A stretch of 64,000 nucleotides of DNA from Bacteroidota bacterium (GCA_947450025.1 CANFTW010000006.1:158492-222491); one strand, 5' to 3'; counted from the first letter of the stretch, positions 18,417 to 27,283 are shown. The notes: generated from the sequence alone by a model not told the origin. Program-made: numbers and translations.

Positions 18417-19215
18417 ATAAATAGATAGTGACGACGTCGTATCCATATTTTAAAATCATGATGGATACGATTACTAAAAATATGATGCGAAGAAATCCAT
18501 TTCCTTTTCTAAGCGCTAAATGGCTTCCAATAAAACTTCCTGAAATATTAAATATAGCTAGTAGTATAGCTAAGTGTAAAATATAATGCCCTTCCTTAAT
18601 AAAAACAATGAGTGCTGATATATTGGTAACACAATTTACAATTTTAGCATAAGCAGAGGCTTTTACAAATTCAAATCCCAATATTACCACAAATCCTAAT
18701 ACAAAAAAACTACCAGTGCCTGGGCCAAAAAAGCCATCGTAAAACCCAACAATTAAACCAATGATAGAGCCATATAACATTTGTTTGTTTAATGGTAGTT
18801 CTTTGGTTTCAATAGCCCCCAAATCTTTTTTTATAAAAGTATAAATGGCAATAACAATAAGAATAATTAGGATAAGAGGTTTTAATAAATTACTATCAAT
18901 ATGATTGATAATTTGTGCGCCTAAATAAGAGGATATAAAACAACTCAATGCAATGACAAATAGTAATCTGTAATTAAAGGTTATTTTTTTTGCGTACTTG
19001 AATGCTGCAATGGATGTGCCAGCCAGCGCTGCAATTTTATTTGTCCCAAATAAAATAGGTAATGGCATTTTAGGAAATGTAATAAGTAAAAAAGGAGTTT
19101 GAATTAAACCTCCGCCTCCAACCACTGCATCTATAAATCCAGCTGTAAATGCAGACAGAGCAAGTAACATCATGGTGATAATGCCGTACTCGTTATACAA
19201 ACTAACAATATTCAT
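18415..19215 (-). CDS. TauE/SafE (TSUP) family membrane permease
   Basis: The 266-aa polytopic protein has about eight predicted transmembrane helices. The two internal repeats start with FIDAVVGGGGLIQTP (near residue 27) and GFYDGFFGPGTGSF (near 158), the paired Gly-rich motifs of sulfite/sulfonate exporters of the TSUP family. Such proteins move sulfur oxyanions or organic anions across the inner membrane; the substrate here is unknown. The ATG lies only 30 bp after the ppiD terminator hairpin, which leaves little room for a promoter. Confidence 0.9.
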   Translation of the reverse strand: MNIVSLYNEYGIITMMLLALSAFTAGFIDAVVGGGGLIQTPFLLITFPKMPLPILFGTNKIAALAGTSIAAFKYAKKITFNYRLLFVIALSCFISSYLGAQIINHIDSNLLKPLILIILIVIAIYTFIKKDLGAIETKELPLNKQMLYGSIIGLIVGFYDGFFGPGTGSFFVLGFVVILGFEFVKASAYAKIVNCVTNISALIVFIKEGHYILHLAILLAIFNISGSFIGSHLALRKGNGFLRIIFLVIVSIMILKYGYDVVTIYL

Positions 19216-19244
19216 GTTTATATTAAATCAGTATTATAAATAAA

Positions 19245-19272
19245 AAGCCCGTTTGACATGTCAAACGGGCTT
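19245..19272. terminator. Hairpin terminator downstream of ppiD
   Basis: A perfect 28-base palindrome (AAGCCCGTTTGACA and its complement) lies 18 bp after the ppiD stop. The minus strand continues with a T-rich tract (TTTATTT), so termination of ppiD transcripts is the likely job. Confidence 0.8.
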
Positions 19273-19290
19273 AATTTTTTTAATAAGGTT

Positions 19291-21447
19291 TTAGAAATCA
19301 AATTTACCTCTGTGGTCTTCAATGCCTGCTTTTTCTTTTAAAGCATCAAACATTTCATAATCCACACGGCCATTATTCATTCTTTCAATTTCTTGTTGTT
19401 TACCTTTAAAATCTGTAGGTAAAACAGCCTCTGTAACAGATACTACATTCACTATAAATACGCCATTATCGCCTTTGATAGCTTTGCTGGTTGTACCTGT
19501 TTTCATTGCTGAAGCAGTTCCAATTAATGCATCTTCTCTTCCGATTGCGGCTACATTGAATGCAGAGAAATTTAAATTATCTGCTTTTTCGGCAGTTAAA
19601 CCCATTTTTGCTGCGATATCATCAATAGATTTTGAAGAACCTGCTTTCGTTTCAAATTCTTTGATAAACATTTCCGCCTTTTTATCACGAATTGCTTTTG
19701 CAGTTACATCATCTCTTACATCTTCTTTATCAGCAATTCCTTTTTCTTTAATTGCAGCTAATTGAGCTACAACAAATCGATCTTTAAATTCAAATACTGG
19801 TGAGATATCTCCTTTTTTAGATTTATAAACCCAACGTACTAAATCTTTTGCCATATCTAAACCCGGTAAAGTTTTGTCGCCTTCTTTAATGTTTTCTGCA
19901 ATACGTTTATTTAATTTTTCAGTTTCAACACTTTTATTGAATGCATCAGCTGTTTGGTTTTTACCAGCAAAATCACTTGCAACTTTATAGTATTCTTGAG
20001 TTGTTTCTCCACTAGGAGCAATTAATTTGCTAATTTGTGCAACTGTATAAGAGTTGTGACGTGTTTTAGAAACATTTAATACTTCAATAATATGGTATCC
20101 AAATTGAGTTTGAACAACTGTAATGTTACCAACAGTTCCTTGTAATCCTGCATTTTTAAATGGATCAACAAATCCTTTGTTCTCATCAAACCAGCCGTAA
20201 TCTCCACCTTTAGCAATAGAACCCATGTCATCAGACATTGTTTTTACTAGGGTATCAAACTTAACTTGTTTAGTTTTGATTAAGGTTAATAAACTATCTG
20301 CAATACGTTTTGCGACTTCAGGAGTGCGCTGCGTTTGTGTTTTTTGACTTTGTAATCCAATTAAGATGTGACGAACTTTAGCCGAATCTGCAATAGATTT
20401 AATATCAGTTAATTTATAAATTTTGAAAAATGTTCCCTCTGTGTAAGGACCAAATACTGAGCCTTTAGCTGCTGTATAAACAGTTGAATCAGAGATAATC
20501 ATGTTTTTCTTACCATAATTAGAAATACTAACCACAGCGCCTTCACTTTCTTGAGCTATAAAAGATGAATCTTCTTTTGCCGCCTTAGTTTTAAACTCAT
20601 CCGTCGCACGTTGCGCATCCTTTAGTAAAATTTCATAGTCTCCTTTAGATGGCATGACATCATAAGCAATGTATTCAATTTTACGAGATGTTTCAGAAAT
20701 TTTATAATCGTTTTGGTGTTTTTTGTAATAAGCTGATATTTCATCTTCGCTAACTTTTACAGTTGAATCTGCTACATCTGAATAGCGTTTCATTACAAAC
20801 GATGTATTCACTTGTTTGTTTTGAGCGATAAAAACGTCTTTTGCTTCAGCTGAAGTAACATATAATCCTTTTTTAATTAAGTTATTATACTTTTCTGCAG
20901 CACGAACTTCTAAAATAGATTTCTCTAATTGCTTCCAAAATTTTTCTTGTTCAGCATTAGTTTGACCTACCCATTTATTTAATTTAGCTAAATCTAATGT
21001 TCCATCAGGTGTTGCAAATCCTTCATATATTTTGCCAGTTTGTTGGTCAGTTAATTGCTGAATAACGTAGGGATGAGGATGAACTAACATCAAGTCATAC
21101 AATTCATCTTCCGATACAGTAATTCCTAATTTTTTATATTGAACCTTAATCACTTTTTCATTGATTAATTGACTCCAAACAGATTCAATAATCTGTTCTT
21201 TCATCTTATCGTCAATTTGTGCATTCGGATTTTGTTTTTGTATTTGCGCAATTTGCTCATTTACTTTTGCACTAAAAGCAGGATACTCAATTTGGTCTCC
21301 AGCAATTTTACCAACTTCTAAATCTTGTCCAGAAAACAACGCTCCACCAGAGCCTAATAAACTTTCTAAAATAAAGATAATCAAGGCTAAACCAACGATT
21401 CCAACTAAAAGACCTGTTTTGCTACGTATTTTTTCTAAAACGCTCAT
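19291..21447 (-). CDS. ppiD: Membrane-anchored periplasmic peptidyl-prolyl isomerase, PpiD/SurA type
   Basis: The 718-aa protein has a short cytoplasmic N-terminus and one transmembrane helix (about 13-32, LLVGIVGLALIIFILESLL). A SurA_N-like chaperone region (about 60-200) follows, then a parvulin (PpiC) domain around 350-460 starting VRHILIGLQSQ and including GGDYGWFDENKGFVDPF and TQFGYHIIEVL. It folds outer-membrane and periplasmic proteins emerging from Sec. Presence of ppiD next to lptC and coaX fits a gene order I recall from Bacteroidota. Its own -7 element lies upstream, and a palindromic terminator follows. Confidence 0.93.
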   Translation of the reverse strand: MSVLEKIRSKTGLLVGIVGLALIIFILESLLGSGGALFSGQDLEVGKIAGDQIEYPAFSAKVNEQIAQIQKQNPNAQIDDKMKEQIIESVWSQLINEKVIKVQYKKLGITVSEDELYDLMLVHPHPYVIQQLTDQQTGKIYEGFATPDGTLDLAKLNKWVGQTNAEQEKFWKQLEKSILEVRAAEKYNNLIKKGLYVTSAEAKDVFIAQNKQVNTSFVMKRYSDVADSTVKVSEDEISAYYKKHQNDYKISETSRKIEYIAYDVMPSKGDYEILLKDAQRATDEFKTKAAKEDSSFIAQESEGAVVSISNYGKKNMIISDSTVYTAAKGSVFGPYTEGTFFKIYKLTDIKSIADSAKVRHILIGLQSQKTQTQRTPEVAKRIADSLLTLIKTKQVKFDTLVKTMSDDMGSIAKGGDYGWFDENKGFVDPFKNAGLQGTVGNITVVQTQFGYHIIEVLNVSKTRHNSYTVAQISKLIAPSGETTQEYYKVASDFAGKNQTADAFNKSVETEKLNKRIAENIKEGDKTLPGLDMAKDLVRWVYKSKKGDISPVFEFKDRFVVAQLAAIKEKGIADKEDVRDDVTAKAIRDKKAEMFIKEFETKAGSSKSIDDIAAKMGLTAEKADNLNFSAFNVAAIGREDALIGTASAMKTGTTSKAIKGDNGVFIVNVVSVTEAVLPTDFKGKQQEIERMNNGRVDYEMFDALKEKAGIEDHRGKFDF

Positions 21448-21469
21448 ATTTATTATAATTTAAGGAATG

Positions 21470-21477
21470 CAAAGATA
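21470..21477 (-). promoter_or_regulatory. Bacteroidota -7 element for ppiD
   Basis: The minus strand reads TATCTTTG, an exact TAnnTTTG match, 22 bp before the ppiD ATG and inside the gap after the FAD-enzyme stop (21502). A T-rich tract (TTTTTC) lies at the -33 position. It suggests ppiD is transcribed apart from the upstream cluster. Confidence 0.45.
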
Positions 21478-21501
21478 AAATTATTGCTGAAAAACGAAAA
21501 A

Positions 21502-22833
21502 TTAATCGCAAATAATTTTAAAGGCTAAATTGGCGGCTTGAACTCTAATTTCGGGCACCGCAACGCTTTCCCATAAAACACCCTTTAAGGGCGGCCCAAG
21601 GGTGTATAGATTTTTAGCCAAACAGCCTTCTCTTGAGGCATTTAACCCGTAATTTAAGCTATCTGCGGAAATCAATTTGTCGCTAACAAGTTGTTGTATA
21701 AGAGGAGATTTTAGTTTAGTGTAATCAGATTCAGGTCCGGTACAATTCACAATAAGGTCTGTTTTTAGCATTTTTTGTTGATTTTCTGGTTCTAAATAAC
21801 TGATTTCGAAGCCTAACTTATCGGATTTGATGTCTTTTATTCGACCTTTTATTAGGAATAATTGCCCTGAGGATTGCAGTTCTTTAAAGATAGCCATGCT
21901 TTGAGATGGCGCTCGATGTCTGGCAACTCCCCATTTATGTCTTAAATGTCTCAAAAATTGTTTCTTGTCATCAATTGAAAAGTTAAACCAAATATCTTGT
22001 AAATATGGACGCATAACATCAACAACACTATGTGTATTTAAATGATGTTTTTTAGCTTGTTTTAACTCTTTATTTACAATACTAAGTAATTCGGTCAAAC
22101 CATATATTCTTTCCCTTTCAATAAATGGAGAAATTGAAGGAAGAGGGTTTTCTTGATGAGCTTCAGGAATATACGCATGAGGAGAAATAACCTGTACTTT
22201 TCCTTTGAAATCATAATGCGCTAAACTGATCACCAAATCAATCATAGTTAGACCAGAACCAATAATAGTAATATTATGACAAAGTGCAAGGTGTTGCATT
22301 AAATGAACGTTAAACGCATTTTGAAAATAATGTTTCGATGTGATAAAATCTTTTGTAATAGAAGAGGGGTGGGCTGGTAAAAAATTCCCGAACGCTAAAA
22401 CAATTTTTTGAGCTTGAAAGGTTTGATTTGAAGTTAAAGTATAACCCTCATTTGTTTGATGAATAGATTTTACTTCTTCTGCTATTTGAAAAATTGAAAT
22501 GAAAGGGTTTGAATGCCTTAAGTTTTCAAATGTATCATGCACATACTCACCATATATTTTTCTTGGCACAAAATCCGTTGATGAATAATGAGCATATTTA
22601 TTAGTTAACCAATTAATAAAATGCTGAGGGTCATCTGTAAAAATAGACATATTATTAGCCCTAACATTAAGAAGGTGATTCTCGTCAAATGTATGATATG
22701 CATAGCCTTTACAAAAAATGTTTTGAGAATCAAACCAAAAAATAGTGAGTGCGGTTTTACATTGTTTAATAAGTTGTAAAACTGTTAATGTGCCGCTAAT
22801 CCCGCCGCCAACTATGGCAATGGTTTGTGTCAT
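21502..22833 (-). CDS. FAD/NAD(P)-binding protein (NAD_binding_9 family)
   Basis: The 443-aa protein starts with a dinucleotide-binding fold (IAIVGGGISGTLTVLQL, residues 5-21). It then has GYAYHTFDENHLLNVRANNM (near 44-63), typical of the NAD_binding_9 family, a second nucleotide motif TIIGSGLTMIDLV (near 189) and a C-terminal NCTGPESDY. Members are FAD-dependent enzymes of largely unknown role; some sit in siderophore or hydroxylation pathways. The ATG overlaps the stop of the 69-aa membrane protein by 4 bp (ATGA), which indicates translational coupling. It sits between lptC and ppiD, where I would expect a DUF21 transporter in related genomes. Confidence 0.8.
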   Translation of the reverse strand: MTQTIAIVGGGISGTLTVLQLIKQCKTALTIFWFDSQNIFCKGYAYHTFDENHLLNVRANNMSIFTDDPQHFINWLTNKYAHYSSTDFVPRKIYGEYVHDTFENLRHSNPFISIFQIAEEVKSIHQTNEGYTLTSNQTFQAQKIVLAFGNFLPAHPSSITKDFITSKHYFQNAFNVHLMQHLALCHNITIIGSGLTMIDLVISLAHYDFKGKVQVISPHAYIPEAHQENPLPSISPFIERERIYGLTELLSIVNKELKQAKKHHLNTHSVVDVMRPYLQDIWFNFSIDDKKQFLRHLRHKWGVARHRAPSQSMAIFKELQSSGQLFLIKGRIKDIKSDKLGFEISYLEPENQQKMLKTDLIVNCTGPESDYTKLKSPLIQQLVSDKLISADSLNYGLNASREGCLAKNLYTLGPPLKGVLWESVAVPEIRVQAANLAFKIICD

Positions 22834-23039
22834 TTTCTTGGTTCGTTATTATTTAATCGATCCTGATTTTTTCTCTGATACCTTCTTAAGAGGAACATGA
22901 TGGCGGAAATAATAAATACAAATACAAAATACAGCGCACTGTCAGTGTCTTTAATAATTAAAAAATAAACAGTAATACCTGCACATCCTATTGCAGTTAA
23001 TAGCCATATAATTTCTAAAATTTTAAAAAATTTACTCAT
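22830..23039 (-). CDS. Small two-helix membrane protein
   Basis: The 69-aa product has two predicted transmembrane helices (about 8-27 and 34-50) and a charged, Arg/Asn-rich C-terminus (RRYQRKNQDRLNNNEPRK). It starts one base after the lptC stop and overlaps the next gene by 4 bp, so it is almost certainly translated as part of this operon. No family is recognised. Confidence 0.7.
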   Translation of the reverse strand: MSKFFKILEIIWLLTAIGCAGITVYFLIIKDTDSALYFVFVFIISAIMFLLRRYQRKNQDRLNNNEPRK

Positions 23040-23040
23040 A

Positions 23041-23607
23041 TTATAATTGATTGTCCTCTATTCTGATAGAGCCTGTTATTTCTTTAATTTCGTATTGCGT
23101 AAAGTCTTGATTAGCTTCCAATCCTTTACCCATAATAATTTCCTTAGCAGTGGTAATTTTTACAAAGGCATCAGAAATAATTTTTTTCTTTTCTTCATCC
23201 CATACTAAATGTTCTGTATTTAATTTTTCACCATTCGCATTTACAACTTCTACATTATATTTTACTTCCATACGCTTACTAGTTTCGTACCTTACACCAT
23301 AATCAGCTTTTAATGTTGTTGATTCTTTTCCTTTTGCATCATAAAAAATAACAAATAACCCTTTAGGCATTATGGTTAAAGGTTCTTTAACACCTTTTTC
23401 ATATTTAAGCATTTGAGGTGTTAGTAGTTTTATTTTCAGAATCGTTGAATCTGAGTATAACATAGTCACCTCCTTGCCTGTTAAATCTGGAACAATGGAT
23501 TTCTTTCCAATGGCCATAATTTCATCTCGATTAGTTTCACATGAAATAAATGCCAATGCACTTACCATTAAAATAAAAAGGATACTTCTATTTTTTAATG
23601 AAAGCAT
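23041..23607 (-). CDS. lptC: LPS export component LptC (lipoprotein form)
   Basis: The 188-aa protein carries a lipoprotein signal (ALAFISC, Cys23). The body contains the repeated short beta strands of the LptC/LptA/OstA fold: KGLFVIFYDAKGKESTTLKA, then MEVKYNVEVVNANGEKLNTE, LVWDEEKKKI and ITTAKEIIMGKGLEA. This matches the Bacteroidota LptC family (I recall TIGR04409). LptC passes lipopolysaccharide from the LptBFG transporter to LptA in the periplasm. It follows the outer-membrane protein gene by 10 bp in the same direction. Confidence 0.88.
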   Translation of the reverse strand: MLSLKNRSILFILMVSALAFISCETNRDEIMAIGKKSIVPDLTGKEVTMLYSDSTILKIKLLTPQMLKYEKGVKEPLTIMPKGLFVIFYDAKGKESTTLKADYGVRYETSKRMEVKYNVEVVNANGEKLNTEHLVWDEEKKKIISDAFVKITTAKEIIMGKGLEANQDFTQYEIKEITGSIRIEDNQL

Positions 23608-23617
23608 GTTTGTTGGA

Positions 23618-25081
23618 TTAGTCGAATTTGTATTTAATAAACCAACGTTTATTAAATGTAAAGCCTAATACTAGGCGCACATAATTTTCTTCTAATAAAT
23701 TATTTGTCAGAGTACCTGTTTTGCCAAATTGCGCAGATATGTTTACAACAGCAATATCATCAAATCTACCAAGCCCAACAGGTAAACCTAATCCAGCTGA
23801 AACAAAATAATTGCTAATCGTTTTATTTTTCAAATCTAAATATCCGCTTGAGTATGAAGCGCCTAAACGGTATTGAACGCGTTTAATGTAGTTTGAAGAA
23901 CCGTATGCTAGTTTGTTAGGAACATAATTTAAACCAGCCGAAAGACGGTAACTGTTTTTAAACTCGGCTGTAGGGGCGTCAAAATATTTAAAAGTATTCC
24001 AGTTAGTTGTAGCCGCATCAAGAAGTACCGTTAGCTTTTCCCCTTTTTTTATTGATAATCCAAGCCCCATTTCTAAAGGCAAACGAATAGTTCCTTGGTT
24101 GTTTTGAGAGTTAATTAAAGTGTCTTTTGGTTTTTCTAATCCGTACCCATCAATAGCATAATTGTAAACAATATTATTTTGTTTGGCATTGATTGATGTA
24201 GGTGTGTTTATGAAAAATCCTAACCCAACATTTATTTTTTGTTTTAGTATTCGGCGATGCCCATGTGATTTGATTGAATCAATTGTAAAGTGTGTTTGAA
24301 CTCCAGCATTAAAAGTAAAATCTGAAACCTGCATAGATCGCTGTCTTTTGACGTTGAAATAGGAAATACTTCCAGGATAAATAACATCAGTCACTTGATT
24401 AATAGTTCCAAATAAATAATTTGCTGTTACACCAACTGAAAGTTCAGATAATAATTGTTTAGTAAATTTCTTTCGCTTATAGGTATTTGTTTTTTGATAT
24501 TTAATTAAAGTGTCCGCTAAGTTCGAACTATAAAATCTCGAAGATTGTTTTCTAAATGGTTTAACACCAGCCCCAATAAAAGCCTTATTAATTCCGCCAT
24601 CACCATTAAAAATATAAGTCATGGTGCCTATGGACGCTTCCTGTTCTGTTGCTGTAATTTTATATCCAACCGTACTATATGGCATAATCCCAAAGGCAGC
24701 ACCCCCAAAACGTTTTAATGGAAATCCTACAGACCCATATGAGAAATTTGTATTTTTCTTTTTAATAGAGGTTGTTTCACTACTAATTTTTGTAAATTGA
24801 GATTGGCCACCTAGCTCAAAAACACTTAATCGAATACTAGCTAGGCCAGCAGGATTTGCAGCATTAATAAAAAATGGCGCAATCGAATCTTGATGATAAG
24901 CAATAAAAGATCCTCCCATGGCAGCAGGAGTTGCAAATGTTTGGTTATTGAATTCACCTAATCCATATCTTGAATATGGACTTGAGGTTAATATTTGAGC
25001 AAACGAAAATGCGCTTATGCTAATAAAAGCAATCGTTAAGAATGTTGATTTCAAAAATGAAGTATGTTTAATTATTTTCAA
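23618..25081 (-). CDS. Outer-membrane beta-barrel protein, unknown function
   Basis: The 487-aa product has a signal peptide (about 1-28, ending SFA-Q) and then SSPYSRYGLGEFNNQTFA, a start seen in a Bacteroidota outer-membrane protein family that I recall near coaX and lptC. The rest alternates short amphipathic strands with Gly/Asn turns and ends in a strand with an aromatic residue (FNKRWFIKYKF), as expected for a barrel. The ATG overlaps the end of coaX by 14 bp. Its linkage to lptC hints at a role in the outer membrane, but no substrate is evident. Confidence 0.75.
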   Translation of the reverse strand: MKIIKHTSFLKSTFLTIAFISISAFSFAQILTSSPYSRYGLGEFNNQTFATPAAMGGSFIAYHQDSIAPFFINAANPAGLASIRLSVFELGGQSQFTKISSETTSIKKKNTNFSYGSVGFPLKRFGGAAFGIMPYSTVGYKITATEQEASIGTMTYIFNGDGGINKAFIGAGVKPFRKQSSRFYSSNLADTLIKYQKTNTYKRKKFTKQLLSELSVGVTANYLFGTINQVTDVIYPGSISYFNVKRQRSMQVSDFTFNAGVQTHFTIDSIKSHGHRRILKQKINVGLGFFINTPTSINAKQNNIVYNYAIDGYGLEKPKDTLINSQNNQGTIRLPLEMGLGLSIKKGEKLTVLLDAATTNWNTFKYFDAPTAEFKNSYRLSAGLNYVPNKLAYGSSNYIKRVQYRLGASYSSGYLDLKNKTISNYFVSAGLGLPVGLGRFDDIAVVNISAQFGKTGTLTNNLLEENYVRLVLGFTFNKRWFIKYKFD

Positions 25082-25796
25082 GATTATAATTTAAAATATC
25101 GTTAAGGCCTTTTAAAACTAAATTTTGGTGGGTAAAGATGCTATTTTTTAACCGTTTTGCCAAGTATTCGCTATCACCACCAGTTAAAATACAAATCAAG
25201 TTATGGTAACACGATTTATATTGATTAATGATGCCATCAATTTCCGTCAGTGAACCATTTAAAACCCCTGATAGTATTGAACTTTCTGTATTTGTACCTA
25301 TTAAATCAACGTCATTATTTAGTGGGCGAACTAAGGGTAGTTTACTTGTAAATTGGTGTAAAGCCTTAAATTTCATTTGTATACCAGGCGAAATGCCTCC
25401 GCCTAAGTATTGATTTTCAAAATTTGTAAAATTATATTTTATACAAGTTCCAGCATCAATAACTAAAACATTGTTATTAGGATGAAGGAAATAGGCTCCA
25501 ATGGAAGCCGCTAGTCGGTCGGAACCAAGCGTTGCAGCTGTTTGATACAAATTAGTAATTGGAATTTTTGTATCGACATTAAAAACTAAGGTTGGGATTA
25601 TTGAATTAAGATTCGTGTAAAAAACATCTAAATCATTAATAACACTGCCGATAATGGCATGTTGAGCCTGACTGATGAATTTGGTATCATTGAATAAATC
25701 CTGCTCAGAATTGTAAATTTCAAATCCAACGATTTGGTTGTTTTGAAACAATGCCGCTTTAATGCGTGTATTACCTATGTCTATAACTAAATTCAA
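25068..25796 (-). CDS. coaX: Type III pantothenate kinase
   Basis: The 242-aa cytoplasmic enzyme phosphorylates pantothenate, the first step of coenzyme A synthesis. It has the ASKHA-fold motifs of CoaX: IDIGNTRIKAALF (5-17), LGSDRLAASIGAYF (near 92), VIDAGTCIKYNF (near 114) with the catalytic Asp, GGGISPGIQMKFKALH (near 132) and LTGGDSEYL near the C-terminus. The length fits the family. It is the first gene of the coaX-OMP-lptC-membrane protein-FAD enzyme run on this strand. Confidence 0.95.
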   Translation of the reverse strand: MNLVIDIGNTRIKAALFQNNQIVGFEIYNSEQDLFNDTKFISQAQHAIIGSVINDLDVFYTNLNSIIPTLVFNVDTKIPITNLYQTAATLGSDRLAASIGAYFLHPNNNVLVIDAGTCIKYNFTNFENQYLGGGISPGIQMKFKALHQFTSKLPLVRPLNNDVDLIGTNTESSILSGVLNGSLTEIDGIINQYKSCYHNLICILTGGDSEYLAKRLKNSIFTHQNLVLKGLNDILNYNLENN

Positions 25797-25859
25797 TGCT
25801 TATAAAAGTAAGTAAATACTAGATATCTTGAATTCTATTTAAGTTTTTTTAATATTTCT

Positions 25860-25889
25860 TTTGAAGTATAAATATTTCTATTAAATTTG
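25860..25889 (+). promoter_or_regulatory. Promoter of tRNA-Phe
   Basis: TTTG at 25860-25863, an 18-base spacer and TAAATTTG at 25882-25889 match the Bacteroidota sigma-ABfr consensus (TTTG-N19-TAnnTTTG) almost exactly. The tRNA starts 16 bp downstream. This is the best promoter in the window. Confidence 0.65.
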
Positions 25890-25904
25890 CAGCCCGAATA
25901 TGTT

Positions 25905-25977
25905 GGTACCTTAGCTCAGTCGGTAGAGCAACAGACTGAAAATCTGTGTGTCCCTGGTTCGATTCCTGGAGGTACCA
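25905..25977 (+). tRNA. tRNA-Phe (anticodon GAA)
   Basis: The 73-base gene folds into a full cloverleaf. The acceptor stem is GGTACCT/AGGTACC with discriminator A. The D arm contains TTAGCTCAGTCGGTAGAGC, the anticodon arm is ACAGA-CTGAAAA-TCTGT with GAA at the anticodon, and the T arm contains GGTTCGATTCC. The 3' CCA is not encoded (the sequence continues CTC), as is usual for Bacteroidota. A promoter lies upstream and a terminator directly downstream. Confidence 0.97.
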
Positions 25978-25982
25978 CTCAC

Positions 25983-26010
25983 AAAAGCCCTTGATTTTCA
26001 AGGGCTTTTT
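25983..26010 (+). terminator. Terminator of tRNA-Phe
   Basis: AAAAGCCCTTG, loop ATTTT, CAAGGGCTTTT plus T is a perfect 11-bp stem with a T-tract, starting 5 bp after the tRNA. The next gene's ATG is only 10 bp beyond it. Confidence 0.85.
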
Positions 26011-26020
26011 GTATTATTGA

Positions 26021-27265
26021 ATGGTACACGCACAACATATACTCATTATTGGAACAGTTTGGCCTGAGCCAAATTCTTCAGCCGCTGGTAGCAGAACCAT
26101 GCAGTTAATTGAACAATTTCAAAAAATAAATTGGAAAGTCACCTTTGCTTGCGCTGCTTCCGACAGTGATTTCATGGTTAATCTTGAAGACTATGGTATT
26201 GATAAAGTGAAAATCACTTTAAATGATAGTAGTTTTGATGAGTTTATCAAAAATCTTCAACCAGATATTGTTTTATTTGACCGTTTTATGATCGAAGAGC
26301 AATTTGGATGGCGCGTTGCTGAAAGTTGTCCTAAATCTGTAAGGATATTGGATACCATTGATTTACATTGTTTACGATTAGCCAGGCAGCAAGCGTTTAA
26401 AGAAAAAAGAGCGTTTTCATCAGAAGATTTATTTAGTGATATTGCTAAACGTGAAATAGCAAGTATTTATCGTTGTGATTGTACTTTAATGATTTCAACT
26501 TATGAAATGAACTTATTGCAAAATCATTTTCAAATAGATTCTCGTTTACTGCATTACACACCCTTTTTATTAAATAGTATTAGTAATCATCAAATTCAAG
26601 TTTGGCCTTCATTTCAAGAAAGAAAGCACTTTGTCACTATTGGCAATTTTATTCATGAGCCAAATTGGAATGCAGTATTATATCTAAAAGAAGAGATATG
26701 GCCACTAATTAGAAAACAATTGCCCGAAGTTGAATTGCATGTTTATGGTGCATATGCATCTTCTAAGGTCAATCAATTGCATCAGCCAAAAGATGGGTTT
26801 TTAATAAAAGGCAGAGCAGATAGTGCGCAAGATGTGATGCTCAAGGCAAAAGTCTGCCTTGCACCATTACGTTTTGGTGCTGGATTAAAGGGAAAATTAA
26901 TTGATGCCATGGAATGTGGCACTCCAAATGTAACTACTACAATTGGTGCTGAAGGCATGCATGGAAAATTAGACTGGGGAGGTAAAATTGCAGATGAAAC
27001 TATTGAGTTTGCAAACGCTTCAGTTCAACTATATTCTGATGAAGTCAGTTGGTTAAATGCACAACAAAATGGCGCTAAAATAATTAACCAAGTGTTTGAT
27101 AAGGAACTTCATTCGAAAGTATTAGTAGATAAAATCAAGGAATTACAAATAACGATTCTGCAGCATCGCGCTAAAAACTTCATAGGTTCTATATTAATGC
27201 ATCATACTATTTCAGGTACAAAATATATGTCAAAGTGGATAGAAGAAAAAAACAAAAAGCCCTAG
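26021..27265 (+). CDS. Glycosyltransferase, GT-B fold (family 4-like)
   Basis: The 414-aa protein begins HILIIGTVWPEPNSSAAGSR, a donor/acceptor-binding start typical of GT-B enzymes. The C-terminal half has HFVTIGNFIHEPNWNAV, a sugar-nucleotide region with KVCLAPLRFGAGLKGKLIDA (the GAGLKGK loop) and ECGTPNVTTTIGAEGM. It probably transfers a sugar to a surface glycan at the inner face of the membrane; acceptor and donor are unknown. The start cannot lie further downstream because the Rossmann strand begins at residue 6. The ATG is 10 bp after the tRNA-Phe terminator, so no separate promoter fits between them. A terminator stem overlaps the stop codon. Confidence 0.88.
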   Translation: MVHAQHILIIGTVWPEPNSSAAGSRTMQLIEQFQKINWKVTFACAASDSDFMVNLEDYGIDKVKITLNDSSFDEFIKNLQPDIVLFDRFMIEEQFGWRVAESCPKSVRILDTIDLHCLRLARQQAFKEKRAFSSEDLFSDIAKREIASIYRCDCTLMISTYEMNLLQNHFQIDSRLLHYTPFLLNSISNHQIQVWPSFQERKHFVTIGNFIHEPNWNAVLYLKEEIWPLIRKQLPEVELHVYGAYASSKVNQLHQPKDGFLIKGRADSAQDVMLKAKVCLAPLRFGAGLKGKLIDAMECGTPNVTTTIGAEGMHGKLDWGGKIADETIEFANASVQLYSDEVSWLNAQQNGAKIINQVFDKELHSKVLVDKIKELQITILQHRAKNFIGSILMHHTISGTKYMSKWIEEKNKKP

Positions 27266-27283
27266 TCATACTAGGGCTTTTTT
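27254..27283. terminator. Bidirectional terminator overlapping a stop codon
   Basis: AAAAAGCCCTAGT, loop CAT, ACTAGGGCTTTTT forms a 13-bp stem that includes the TAG stop (27263-27265) of the glycosyltransferase gene. It lies between that gene and the convergent Bax-inhibitor-like gene. Confidence 0.85.

Noticed and set aside
19245..19272. Perfect 28-base palindrome as a regulator binding site
   Set aside because: Its place right after the ppiD stop, the stem length and the following T-tract fit a terminator better.
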